A stretch of DNA of 64,000 bases, taken from Corynebacterium pseudotuberculosis. Lineage in GTDB: Bacteria > Actinomycetota > Actinomycetes > Mycobacteriales > Mycobacteriaceae. Under the pieces are notes generated by a model. That model saw only the letters and a list, made by a program, of their open reading frames with translations. It had not been told where the DNA came from and made no database searches. Shown here piece after piece: positions 18,445 to 26,070 of the stretch; the stretch's first letter is position 1, and every line of letters starts with the position of its first letter. The translations under genes were made by a program, and so were the position numbers. The stretch covers positions 1,860,001-1,924,000 of the forward strand of contig NZ_CP021251.1 in assembly GCF_002155265.1 (NCBI RefSeq), read 5' to 3'.

Positions 18445-19035
18445 CTATCGGATAACGGGCTTAAACGATGGTCGGGAACTCTCGTAACGGATAATTTCCG
18501 ACTCTTTCCGCAACGTAAGTCCAATATCATCGAGGCCTTGAATAAGCCGCCACCGCGTGTAATCATCCACGTCAAAGGTGTAGACAGAGCCATCGCATTC
18601 CACGGTTCGGGTTTCCAGGTTCACTGTTACCTCTAACCCCGGCTGTTGTTCTAGCTGCTTCCAAAGAAGCTCAATATCGGTTTGTTCCATTTTCGCCGCT
18701 AAGAGCCCTGATTTTCCGGCATTTCCCCGAAAAATATCCGCGAATCGAGAAGAAAGCACCACACGGAATCCGTAATCCATGAGCGCCCACACCGCATGCT
18801 CGCGGGAGGAGCCTGTACCAAAGTCCGGACCGGCGACGAGCACTGAGCCTTGGGAATAGGAAGGCTGGTTGAGCACAAAGTGCGGATCATTAGTGCGCCA
18901 ATTGTTAAAGAGACCGTCGTCAAAGCCCGTGCGTGTGACCCGTTTTAAGTAGACTGCCGGGATAATCTGGTCGGTATCCACGTTCGATCGGGTCAGTGGG
19001 ACTCCGATGCCAGTATGGGTTGTGAATTTATCCAT
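18445..19035 (-). CDS. leuD: 3-isopropylmalate dehydratase small subunit
   Basis: Small swivelling subunit of isopropylmalate isomerase, which converts 2- to 3-isopropylmalate in leucine synthesis. 196 residues. The family segments [14 protein letters not shown] and [19 protein letters not shown] are present. It starts seven bases after leuC and ends eight bases from the convergent NUDIX gene. Confidence 0.96.
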   Translation of the reverse strand: MDKFTTHTGIGVPLTRSNVDTDQIIPAVYLKRVTRTGFDDGLFNNWRTNDPHFVLNQPSYSQGSVLVAGPDFGTGSSREHAVWALMDYGFRVVLSSRFADIFRGNAGKSGLLAAKMEQTDIELLWKQLEQQPGLEVTVNLETRTVECDGSVYTFDVDDYTRWRLIQGLDDIGLTLRKESEIIRYESSRPSFKPVIR

Positions 19036-19042
19036 GCTTTAT

Positions 19043-20491
19043 TCACTCCTCGTCCAAGTCCGCTGGGCTAGCCAATGTCCCTTTAATAGCTGTTGCTGCC
19101 GCGACTGCAGGTGATACTAAATGCGTTCTTCCCTTAGGGCCTTGCCGGCCCTCGAAGTTCCGGTTAGAGGTAGCGGCAGAGCGTTCGCCAGGCGCCAGTT
19201 GATCCGGATTCATCCCTAGGCACATTGAGCACCCTGCCGAACGCCACTCAGCGCCAGCAGCAATAAAGATTTTGTCTAGCCCTTCTGCCTCCGCTTGTTG
19301 CTTAATCATGGTCGAGGAAGGAACCACGAGCATCCGCACCGAGTCCGCGATGGTGCGACCAGCAAGAATCTCTGCGGCTGTGCGCAGGTCTTCCATGCGC
19401 GCATTGGTGCAGGAACCGAGAAATACGGTGTCGATCGCAATATCTCTTAACGGTGTCCCTGGGGTCAGCCCCATATAATCCAGTGCTTTGTGCGCCGCGG
19501 CTTTCTCGCTATCGCCAACAAAATCTTCAGGCGACGGGACGTTTTCACTGAGCGGAAGCCCCTGGCCTGGGTTTGTACCCCAGGTGATAAAGGGGGTGAT
19601 TGCCGAGCCGTCGATGTCCACCACGGTGTCAAAAACAGCGCCCTCATCTGTAGGCAAAGTCTTCCAATACTCCACCGCCTGATCCCAATCTTGTCCTTGT
19701 GGGGCAAGCTCTCGGCCTTTGATGTAATCAAAAGTGATCTGATCGGGTGCGATCATGCCTGCACGCGCGCCGGCCTCAATGGACATATTGCACATTGTCA
19801 TACGCGCTTCCATGGACAGTTTCTCGATGGCTTCACCGCGATATTCAATAACGTGGCCTTGTCCCCCGCCCGTCCCAATCGTGGCGATGATTGCCAAGAT
19901 GAGGTCCTTGGCAGAAACCCCAGGCTGCAATTCTCCAGAGACATTGATCGCCATGGTTTTAAAGGGTTTGAGGGAAAGCGTTTGGGTAGCCATCACGTGT
20001 TCCACTTCTGAGGTGCCAATACCAAAGGCCATAGCACCAAAAGCACCGTGAGTGGAGGTGTGGGAATCGCCACAGACGATAGTCATTCCGGGTTGAGTCG
20101 CCCCCAGCTGGGGTCCCACTTGGTGGACGATGCCTTGCTGCAGATCTCCCATGGGATGAAGACGAACACCAAATTCTGCGCAATTTTTACGCAGTGTTTC
20201 CACTTGTGTGCGCGATACCAGGTCATTGATTTCTAACAATGACCCCGCAGCGATGCCTTCCGTAGGAACATTGTGGTCCTCGGTGGCAAGGTGCAGCTCA
20301 GGGTGCCGGATTGAGCGCTTAGCCATACGTAAACCATCAAAAGCTTGGGGTGAGGTGACCTCATGTAGGAGCTGCAGATCAATAAAGATAAGATCGGGTT
20401 GATCACCCTTACCGTACGAAATAACATGGTCACGCCATATTTTTTCTGCAAGAGTTAATTTTTCTTCTTTCGACGCCACGGGGCTGGTCAT
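19043..20491 (-). CDS. leuC: 3-isopropylmalate dehydratase large subunit
   Basis: Catalytic [4Fe-4S] subunit of isopropylmalate isomerase. 482 residues, aconitase superfamily. The three cluster ligands are in FLGSCTNAR and [24 protein letters not shown] is the substrate loop. Start ATG 20491 is preferred over a GTG four codons upstream because AAAGAGG is correctly spaced only for the ATG. Divergent from the IclR regulator, with a shared control region. Confidence 0.96.
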   Translation of the reverse strand: MTSPVASKEEKLTLAEKIWRDHVISYGKGDQPDLIFIDLQLLHEVTSPQAFDGLRMAKRSIRHPELHLATEDHNVPTEGIAAGSLLEINDLVSRTQVETLRKNCAEFGVRLHPMGDLQQGIVHQVGPQLGATQPGMTIVCGDSHTSTHGAFGAMAFGIGTSEVEHVMATQTLSLKPFKTMAINVSGELQPGVSAKDLILAIIATIGTGGGQGHVIEYRGEAIEKLSMEARMTMCNMSIEAGARAGMIAPDQITFDYIKGRELAPQGQDWDQAVEYWKTLPTDEGAVFDTVVDIDGSAITPFITWGTNPGQGLPLSENVPSPEDFVGDSEKAAAHKALDYMGLTPGTPLRDIAIDTVFLGSCTNARMEDLRTAAEILAGRTIADSVRMLVVPSSTMIKQQAEAEGLDKIFIAAGAEWRSAGCSMCLGMNPDQLAPGERSAATSNRNFEGRQGPKGRTHLVSPAVAAATAIKGTLASPADLDEE

Positions 20492-20539
20492 GGATCGAAT
20501 CACCTCTTTACATAATTACTGCCGTTCCCAAGGGATGTA

Positions 20540-20554
20540 TCCCATAAAATGGAA
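20540..20554. promoter_or_regulatory. Candidate LtbR operator between leuC and the IclR gene
   Basis: The near-palindrome TCCCATAAAATGGAA lies in the 78-base divergent region. Almost the same word occurs in front of leuB (35109-35123), differing at two central bases. IclR-type LtbR of C. glutamicum represses leuB and leuCD, so a shared box is expected. Assignment of the box itself is inference. Confidence 0.55.
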
Positions 20555-20557
20555 TGC

Positions 20558-20563
20558 TAATAT
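20558..20563 (+). promoter_or_regulatory. -10 box of the IclR regulator gene (leaderless)
   Basis: TAATAT lies six bases before the ATG at 20570, adjacent to the candidate operator, so the regulator could control its own gene as well. Confidence 0.5.
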
Positions 20564-20569
20564 CGCATC

Positions 20570-21295
20570 ATGGGAAAGATTAACATAGATCCAGCCGCCA
20601 CAAGCGGCATTAAGGTTCTCGACCGCGCAGTAACTATCATGCTGACCGTGGCCGAGCGCCCCCTCTCTCTTACCGAGCTCTGCGAGGCCACCAATCTCCC
20701 CCGAGCCACCACGCACCGTTTGGCCACCGCGCTAGAAACACACAACATTCTCACGCGCACCTCCGATGGAAAATGGACCATCGGCGCTGTTCTCACCTCC
20801 CTCGGTGCAGGAAGTTCCACCAAGCTTATCGACGTTGCAACCCCCATCATGGCGCATCTTATGAACGTCACAGGCGAATCAGTGCAGCTCTATCAGCTCG
20901 CCGGAGCAACTCGTGTATGCATTGCAGCACAAGAACCTGCCATCGGCCTCCAAAACACCGTCCCGGTAGGCACACGGCTTCCGCTTACCGCAGGCTCGGC
21001 CGCTAAAGTCTTTCTAGCCTATTCTTCTCCTACGCTGCGCGAGGCCATGCTCAACGCTGAGGCACAATTTACCGCAGAAGACTTAGAAAAAGCCCGCGAG
21101 AACGGTTGGGCAGAGTCAATTAGCGAACGAGAGGTGGGCCTGGCCAGCATCTCCGCACCAGTCTTTGATAGTGAAGGACTATTCATCGCGGCGCTGTCCA
21201 TATCCGGCCCCACCGAACGATTGCGCCCCGCACCGTCAACACTTTGGGCACGAGACCTTGTTCTAGCTGCTCAACGGCTATCCGAGTCCTTATAA
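20570..21295 (+). CDS. ltbR: IclR family regulator of leucine biosynthesis (LtbR-like)
   Basis: A 241-residue regulator with an N-terminal winged helix (SLTELCEATNLPRATTHRLATAL, split here: SLTELCEATN then LPRATTHRL) and a C-terminal effector domain with LPLTAGSAAKVFLAY and REVGLASISAPVFD, both typical of IclR proteins. Its position divergent to leuCD matches LtbR, the leucine and tryptophan biosynthesis repressor of C. glutamicum. The stop codon overlaps the end of the convergent HD-domain gene by six bases. The gene symbol rests on family plus location. Confidence 0.85.
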   Translation: MGKINIDPAATSGIKVLDRAVTIMLTVAERPLSLTELCEATNLPRATTHRLATALETHNILTRTSDGKWTIGAVLTSLGAGSSTKLIDVATPIMAHLMNVTGESVQLYQLAGATRVCIAAQEPAIGLQNTVPVGTRLPLTAGSAAKVFLAYSSPTLREAMLNAEAQFTAEDLEKARENGWAESISEREVGLASISAPVFDSEGLFIAALSISGPTERLRPAPSTLWARDLVLAAQRLSESL

Positions 21296-21865
21296 AGACT
21301 CGAGTTTTTCCACCATAATTCTCAGCTGCCGCAGCACGGGATTGTCTTCTTTTAACCGGCCAGCAAGCACACGATACACACTCGCATACCACCATTGTTG
21401 GCGTTCTTTTCCCGCATTAAAACGATCCCATAAGGCATCCCCTAGTACGTCATAATCTTGCAATATTGACGCAAGATTATGAGACTTATCCGCAGCACAT
21501 ACGCACAAAGCAGCCTCGGAAGCTGAGCTAAGGTGCTGCAGATAGGCGTCGTTACGCTCCTGCCAAGAAGACAACGACGCATCCTTAGTCACTTCCCGCA
21601 CTATGCTCAAGACTCGCGGGCCAAAAGCCTCCTCGATCTGCTCCGCCGAAAACTCTTCTGGTACGTCTTCGAGAACGTCGTGAAGCAAGCAAGCAATAAG
21701 AATATCCTCATCTACCGTCATGGCACTGGCGATATTCATCACGGCAAAAACATGAGAGACATATGGAATAGAACTTCCCTTACGGTACTGATTCCGATGT
21801 GCGGTGGCAGCGACATTTATCGCCTTGAGAAGCCGTGGGGAAAGCGCTAATTCTACATGAGTCAT
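21290..21865 (-). CDS. HD-domain hydrolase, small alarmone hydrolase-like
   Basis: A 191-residue protein made of one HD metal-dependent phosphohydrolase domain. Features are AATAHRNQYRKGSSIPYVSH, the metal motif CLLHDVLEDV, and AFGPRVLSIVREVTKD. This order matches the hydrolase domain of RelA/SpoT and the stand-alone small alarmone hydrolases (MESH1/SAH). No synthetase or TGS domain is attached. (p)ppGpp as substrate is inference. The C-terminus overlaps the convergent regulator gene by six bases. Confidence 0.78.
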   Translation of the reverse strand: MTHVELALSPRLLKAINVAATAHRNQYRKGSSIPYVSHVFAVMNIASAMTVDEDILIACLLHDVLEDVPEEFSAEQIEEAFGPRVLSIVREVTKDASLSSWQERNDAYLQHLSSASEAALCVCAADKSHNLASILQDYDVLGDALWDRFNAGKERQQWWYASVYRVLAGRLKEDNPVLRQLRIMVEKLESL

Positions 21866-21960
21866 ACCTTCACTTTAGTAATAGCAAGGGCACCCAAAGC
21901 GCTATACGCCACAATCAATTTGCCCTACCAAGCACATCCAACAATGGTTAAATCACATTC

Positions 21961-22965
21961 ATGACCACCACATTGAACGATGTTCAAAACTTAAAAGAAC
22001 GCGTACTCGCAGGTGAAATCATCGACCGTGCAACCGCCCTCGCTCTCCACGATGCACCCCTCGATGAGCTTGCACAGGCTGCCGATGACATACGCCAACA
22101 CTTCTGCGGCAACGGCTTTGACATGTGTTCCATCATCAACGCCAAAAGCGGACGATGCCCAGAAAATTGCACCTTCTGCGCCCAAAGTATTCGCTTCCCT
22201 AACATTGAAATAGACAAATACCCGCTCATTAGCGTTGACGAGCTGCTTGCACAGGCCAAAGAGAACAAAGAAAAAGGAGTACTCCGCTTCTCCATCGTCA
22301 CCTCAGGGCGGAAATTACGACGCGATGAAGTAGAGCAGATCTGCGAAGGCGTGCGCCGAATCCGCGCAGAAATAGGGATCGAAGTATGCATTTCCGCAGG
22401 TCTTCTCACCGAAGAACAATTCACCTTGCTGCATAACACAGGCGTAAGCCGCGTTCACTGCAACCTAGAAACATCACGCAACAACTTCCCCAACATCTGC
22501 ACATCCCACACCTTTGAAGACAAAATAGAGACGCTAGAAGCTGCCAAGCGCGCCGGGATGAGTCTCTGCTCCGGCGGCATTCTAGGCTTAGGCGAGACCT
22601 TTGAAGACCGCATCGATATGGTCATTTCCGCCCGGGAACTCGGCGTAAAATCCATACCAGTCAATGTTCTTGTCGCTATTGAGGGGACGCCGCTCCAAGG
22701 GATGGTTCCCGTGCCACCAGAAGAAGTACGCCGCGCAGTAGCCATCTTCCGATTCCTCTGCCCTGACGCAGCAATCCGACTCGCCGGCGGACGCGAATTA
22801 CTTGGCGACCACGGCGAAGCCTGCTTTACCTCCGGCGCCAACTCGGCCATCAGCGGCGACATGCTCACCACCACTGGCTCTACCATTGCCAGCGACTTGA
22901 CGCTGGTCAAGGAGCTGGGGTTTGATGTGGCGTTGGATCATGACGATCGTGCTGTGAACGGATAG
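21961..22965 (+). CDS. bioB: Biotin synthase
   Basis: Radical SAM enzyme that inserts sulfur into dethiobiotin. 334 residues. The radical SAM cluster motif is CPENCTFCAQS; the second cluster ligands and the GGILGLGETFEDRI and RLAGGRE segments are conserved. A -10-like TTAAAT stands about seven bases before the ATG, so the mRNA may be leaderless. No other biotin gene is adjacent. Confidence 0.96.
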   Translation: MTTTLNDVQNLKERVLAGEIIDRATALALHDAPLDELAQAADDIRQHFCGNGFDMCSIINAKSGRCPENCTFCAQSIRFPNIEIDKYPLISVDELLAQAKENKEKGVLRFSIVTSGRKLRRDEVEQICEGVRRIRAEIGIEVCISAGLLTEEQFTLLHNTGVSRVHCNLETSRNNFPNICTSHTFEDKIETLEAAKRAGMSLCSGGILGLGETFEDRIDMVISARELGVKSIPVNVLVAIEGTPLQGMVPVPPEEVRRAVAIFRFLCPDAAIRLAGGRELLGDHGEACFTSGANSAISGDMLTTTGSTIASDLTLVKELGFDVALDHDDRAVNG

Positions 22966-22980
22966 CCCCTCGCTTTTTCG

Positions 22981-23045
22981 TTTTGAGAACGCTAGGAGCT
23001 AGAAGCGCTGCAAAACCCAGGAGGAAAATTCTAGCGTTCTCAAAA
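22981..23045. repeat. 15-bp perfect inverted repeat after bioB
   Basis: TTTTGAGAACGCTAG (22981-22995) and its exact complement (23031-23045) are separated by 35 bases. The outer ends are T-rich on the left and A-rich on the right, so an RNA hairpin would close with A-U pairs. Likely a transcription-ending structure for bioB. Confidence 0.7.
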
Positions 23046-23209
23046 ACAACAAACCCCTCAAAGTCACGCGGTTTGAGCAAGAAAGCCTATCAGGGGTGTG
23101 ATCGCTAAAGGGATGGCGATATGCAGCGCTCATCGACTACCGCATGCTCTTTTAGAGAAGTATCCCTCGCATGGATTTTGCCGCAGAAGCGATGTTTTGC
23201 GTTCCTATA

Positions 23210-23279
23210 GCCTGCATAACCATAGACAAAGAGCACTAAAAGCACAGAAAATACCACCAATGTCTATGGTTATGCAGGC
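23210..23279. repeat. 19-bp perfect inverted repeat
   Basis: GCCTGCATAACCATAGACA (23210-23228) and its exact complement (23261-23279) flank a 32-base loop. No T-tract follows on either strand, so it is not a classic terminator. It could be a short mobile-element remnant or a protein-binding structure. Confidence 0.75.
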
Positions 23280-23317
23280 ACGTACGCCCCCGCCCCTCCC
23301 CTACGCCCCACCAGCAC

Positions 23318-23352
23318 AACAAAAACCACCCAAAGCGCTGAGCTTTGGGTGG
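23318..23352 (-). terminator. Terminator of tRNA-Glu copy 1
   Basis: An 11-bp perfect stem CCACCCAAAGC / GCTTTGGGTGG (23326-23336, 23342-23352) is followed on the minus strand by a T run. The same stem follows the second tRNA-Glu. Confidence 0.85.
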
Positions 23353-23356
23353 TAAG

Positions 23357-23432
23357 TGGTACCCCGTACGGGATTTGAACCCGTGTTACCGGCGTGAGAG
23401 GCCGGCGTCCTAGGCCGCTAGACGAACGGGGC
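23357..23432 (-). tRNA. tRNA-Glu (CTC), copy 1
   Basis: A full cloverleaf with CCA encoded (complement of 23357-23359). The acceptor stem is 23426-23432 with 23361-23367, and the anticodon is CTC. It differs from the copy at 25792-25867 by one base in the D loop. It is not next to tRNA-Gln, unlike copy 2. Confidence 0.93.
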
Positions 23433-23516
23433 AAGTCGTTCATCGCAAGCTTTCGCTGCGGACTCATAAGATATTAAGTGCAACTGCCATAAAGTAGCAA
23501 ATCGCCACGTAGATGG

Positions 23517-23551
23517 ATAAAAATTCCCACCGCCTGGAAAGACGGTGGGAA
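23517..23551 (-). terminator. Intrinsic terminator of a short minus-strand unit
   Basis: A 9-bp stem TTCCCACCG (23524-23532) with CGGTGGGAA (23543-23551) is followed on the minus strand by TTTTTATCC. No long gene ends here; the closest frame stops at 23576. Confidence 0.8.
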
Positions 23552-23575
23552 CCCTTCTTGAGTAGATTAATCGTT

Positions 23576-23950
23576 TCAGCCCTGAGGCTCTTCCTTATCA
23601 ATCTTGAGGAACGCTCGAATCTCATCGACATGGAATGCGAAAGTTTCGTAAGCCAGCATCTCGCTGCTTCGTCCGCGTAACCCTGAAGGGGAAGTATGTC
23701 GGATTGGCTAATACCTCTTGAAACTAAGGGACGTTACCGCTCCAGTAGTTCTTAGTAGCTCCGGCTTCACGCATCCCTGGCGCTTAGAAGTCCGGATTAG
23801 GGCACTTGCCGGCGTTGAAAGAGCTGCCGACGCGGTAACCGGAATGTTCTGTTGATTCACTTGCTGCCACGCAACCTCCTTTACTGGCTCGACTAGCGTG
23901 AGCTGCCGACCATGAAGGCCAGTCCCTAAGGAGGCTTTAGATTCCTAGCA
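23576..23950 (-). pseudogene. Degraded gene or small-RNA/peptide unit of unknown function
   Basis: Between a good promoter and a good terminator on the minus strand there is no long reading frame. Three pieces look protein-like in different frames: a 28-codon GTG-started peptide (23784-23870) after a perfect AAAGGAGGT site, its continuation past a TAA containing ATKNYWSGNVP, and a last piece ending HVDEIRAFLKIDKEEPQG at 23576. The order Ser-Ser-Phe...Cys and then ...RAFL faintly recalls DUF397 proteins; this is tentative. The ribosome site is itself in a hairpin (23873-23888 with 23918-23937). Either a broken gene or a structured RNA with a peptide. Confidence 0.4.
23784..23870 (-). CDS. Possible 28-residue peptide behind a strong ribosome site
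   Basis: GTG start at 23870 is preceded by AAAGGAGGT with a 4-5 base spacer, one of the best ribosome sites in the window. The peptide is hydrophilic, contains one Cys (NAGKCPNPDF at its end) and stops at TAA. Reading could continue another 18 codons in frame after the stop. It may be a true small peptide or the start of a broken gene. Confidence 0.3.
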   Translation of the reverse strand: MAASESTEHSGYRVGSSFNAGKCPNPDF

Positions 23951-24015
23951 ATGTTTTTTATTTCCTCTAGGATCTTCGCCCTTAAAGTTGTGACCTAATC
24001 GGTCCGACACCCCAC

Positions 24016-24044
24016 AGTGTAGGCGGATCACAGTCCAATGTGAA
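24016..24044 (-). promoter_or_regulatory. Promoter of the short minus-strand unit
   Basis: On the minus strand TTCACA (complement of 24039-24044) and TACACT (complement of 24016-24021) are separated by exactly 17 bases. Transcription would start near 24008 and run to the terminator at 23517. Confidence 0.5.
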
Positions 24045-24092
24045 GCATTTTCACTAAAATTCCTCAAAATCCCAGCTAAAGGGTTTTTATAG

Positions 24093-24126
24093 AGGCTGTT
24101 CCCGATCACACAGACAGGAACAGCCT
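24093..24126 (-). terminator. Hairpin after the cutinase gene
   Basis: A 10-bp perfect inverted repeat AGGCTGTTCC / GGAACAGCCT starts six bases past the cutinase stop. It lacks a T tract on the minus strand, so termination efficiency is uncertain. Confidence 0.55.
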
Positions 24127-24131
24127 TCGAA

Positions 24132-25541
24132 TCAGAGAGCAAAGTGCTCCCATATATCGCGAGTAATCTTGCTCCGCTCTCCAAAAATCTTTTTCGCCAG
24201 CCACCATATCGGTGCGCCGACTTTCTGGAGAATTCCCATGCGTGATGTCTCTGGCACCTCCGGCAATGCAGGACCCCCTATGTGCGCTGCCACCACTTTA
24301 GACATATCAGTTTGAATCCAGTCATCTACACGTTGGCCCTGAATTGTAGTAGGCATGCTACTAGTCCCCGTATATGAGACGTGCCTAGAAGTTGCCCCCA
24401 GTGCAAGGGGTGCCTCTGCCAGCCCAACTTTATTATGCAGTGAAGTCACAATGTTAATGAGACGATCTATGCTCATATCCCCAGTCGGATGGCCTTGCAT
24501 AATACCGAAGATCTGTTCCTTATCCAGATAGCGCATAAGGCTTGATGTCTCCTCGGCAACGATTTCCAACGCATTGCGTTGAGCCTCGCTCAGCCACGTA
24601 TTACGTGACGCTGCGTAAAAACCATCACGAACCGGCTGAGGCTCGCCATAGTAGAAGCCAGAGAGGATCTGACCGAGATAAGGTCCCACCGAAATGGCGA
24701 AACTACCATTTTTAATCATCGACCCTAAGGAAACGCTAGGACGATCGTAATTAATATTTTTCCCCTCATTCAGAGCCCATCGCGCCACTGTCGAAAGAGC
24801 ACCATTAGGTATCACCCCACATACTGGGTCGCCGGAGCTACATATGGAGCGAACTTTTCCAGGCAAATTACTAAAAGCACCGGCTGGACGTGGTCCAGTA
24901 AGCCCCACAGAGCCAGAAGCTGGAAGACCAAAATTTGTGTCAACCATTATCGCCCCGTTTTCTGTCAGCCTTCCGGAATAACCCGTAGTCGTGGCAGCGC
25001 TGTTATTAGTAAGGTTTGAACGGCCGGGATCCGCCAATAGATATGAAGCGAGAAGTTTTTTCGCCGGAACGCCTTTAATCTCACCACGAGAAATGCGCTC
25101 AGTAATCGCCCCGGTAACATCCGCCCCCTGAGAGTAACCAGCCAAGATAAAGGAAGTATCAGAACAGGAGGCGGCCAATCCCTCAATGTGATTACGTACT
25201 ATGTCTACGCCACCCCGATAAGAATCGCCATAGTTTAAGAAACGATTAAATCCTGTTTTATTTTCACCGCCGGTAACACCGATTGATGCATAATACGGGG
25301 TTTGCCACACATGTACGCCTGGTTGCAAACGTGCAACATGCTTGGCAAAGTTCGTTCCACCAAAACTGAAAATATCTTGAGGATTCTCCAGAGGGCTGGA
25401 ATTACCTGATCCCCCAGTCACAACGATCTCTATACGTGGACACTGCACCGGCTGGGCCCCAGCTGCAGGTATCCCCACAATACCGCTGCCAGCGCACACC
25501 ACTGCCACCAACCCAAGATAGCGTCTTATCCCACCACCCAT
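24132..25541 (-). CDS. Secreted cutinase-family esterase
   Basis: A 469-residue exported serine hydrolase. The signal peptide (about residues 1-29) ends in an Ala-rich AAGAQP site. The mature N-terminus QCPRIEIVVTGGSG and the nucleophile elbow AGYSQGAD (Ser in GYSQG) are typical of actinobacterial cutinases; CSSGDPVCG carries the candidate catalytic Asp. No obvious family-type His follows at the usual distance, although HIGG near residue 430 exists. It is much longer than single-domain cutinases (about 200-330), with an extra C-terminal region of about 180 residues. Such enzymes cleave lipids or polyesters. It lies between two tRNA-Glu copies. Confidence 0.85.
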   Translation of the reverse strand: MGGGIRRYLGLVAVVCAGSGIVGIPAAGAQPVQCPRIEIVVTGGSGNSSPLENPQDIFSFGGTNFAKHVARLQPGVHVWQTPYYASIGVTGGENKTGFNRFLNYGDSYRGGVDIVRNHIEGLAASCSDTSFILAGYSQGADVTGAITERISRGEIKGVPAKKLLASYLLADPGRSNLTNNSAATTTGYSGRLTENGAIMVDTNFGLPASGSVGLTGPRPAGAFSNLPGKVRSICSSGDPVCGVIPNGALSTVARWALNEGKNINYDRPSVSLGSMIKNGSFAISVGPYLGQILSGFYYGEPQPVRDGFYAASRNTWLSEAQRNALEIVAEETSSLMRYLDKEQIFGIMQGHPTGDMSIDRLINIVTSLHNKVGLAEAPLALGATSRHVSYTGTSSMPTTIQGQRVDDWIQTDMSKVVAAHIGGPALPEVPETSRMGILQKVGAPIWWLAKKIFGERSKITRDIWEHFAL

Positions 25542-25752
25542 AAGTGACTTATTCCTCCCTTTATCATCACATCAATTTCAAACTCATTGGAATTTGCCCA
25601 CTCACAAAGCGAACGAATAGGAAAAGGCTCCTTTACATTAAGCAAATATATACCTTCAGTCGGGAAGTTTTGAAGAAATACCCGAATCTTTCCCAAATTT
25701 TTCCTGTGATCACGTAATTTTCTCCGCGGCCGCATAGTTTCAGGCCAGAGAC

Positions 25753-25787
25753 ATAAAAAACCACCCAAAGCTCAGTGCTTTGGGTGG
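25753..25787 (-). terminator. Terminator of tRNA-Glu copy 2
   Basis: The stem CCACCCAAAGC / GCTTTGGGTGG (25761-25771, 25777-25787) is the same as behind copy 1 and is followed on the minus strand by TTTTTTATG. Confidence 0.85.
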
Positions 25788-25791
25788 TAAG

Positions 25792-25867
25792 TGGTACCCC
25801 GTACGGGATTTGAACCCGTGTTACCGGCGTGAGAGGCCGGCGTCCTAAGCCGCTAGACGAACGGGGC
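25792..25867 (-). tRNA. tRNA-Glu (CTC), copy 2
   Basis: A full cloverleaf with encoded CCA and anticodon CTC, one base different from copy 1. It lies 31 bases downstream of tRNA-Gln on the same strand; this Gln-Glu pair next to gltX is probably the ancestral locus. Confidence 0.93.
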
Positions 25868-25898
25868 ATAGAACTTTTTCAGAAGCGATTTCTCGCTG

Positions 25899-25970
25899 CT
25901 GGCCTACCAGGACTCGAACCTAGAATGACGGTACCAGAAACCGTAGTGTTGCCAATTACACCATAGGCCA
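25899..25970 (-). tRNA. tRNA-Gln (CTG)
   Basis: Acceptor TGGCCTA / TAGGCCA (25964-25970 with 25900-25906), T loop GTTCGAGTCC-like and anticodon CTG are visible. CCA is not encoded: the next bases on the minus strand are CAG. Confidence 0.92.
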
Positions 25971-26070
25971 TTGATTGACAGCTTCTTTTGTTTCCAACGT
26001 CTTGCTGTGCAACGGGAACTAATATAACCACAACCACTAGAAGTGCACAAATCTAGTGGTCATAGCGCCT

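Larger units (their letters stand above)
22966..23317. other. Intergenic region with two long perfect inverted repeats
   Basis: This gap between bioB and tRNA-Glu holds no credible gene. It contains a 15-bp inverted repeat (22981-22995 with 23031-23045) just after bioB, probably its terminator, and a second unrelated 19-bp repeat (23210-23228 with 23261-23279). A short plus-strand frame (23098-23355) overlaps the second repeat and the tRNA terminator and is not considered coding. Confidence 0.7.

Noticed and set aside
23098..23355. An 85-codon plus-strand frame between bioB and tRNA-Glu
   Set aside because: It runs through the 19-bp inverted repeat and into the tRNA terminator, has low-complexity Pro/Ala-rich translation and no ribosome site.
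23517..24044. tmRNA or RNase P RNA in the gene-free unit
   Set aside because: No tRNA-like ends or tag frame and none of the conserved RNase P core words were found on either strand.
25526..25768. An 80-codon minus-strand frame upstream of the cutinase
   Set aside because: It overlaps the cutinase start and the tRNA-Glu terminator; it is promoter-region sequence.
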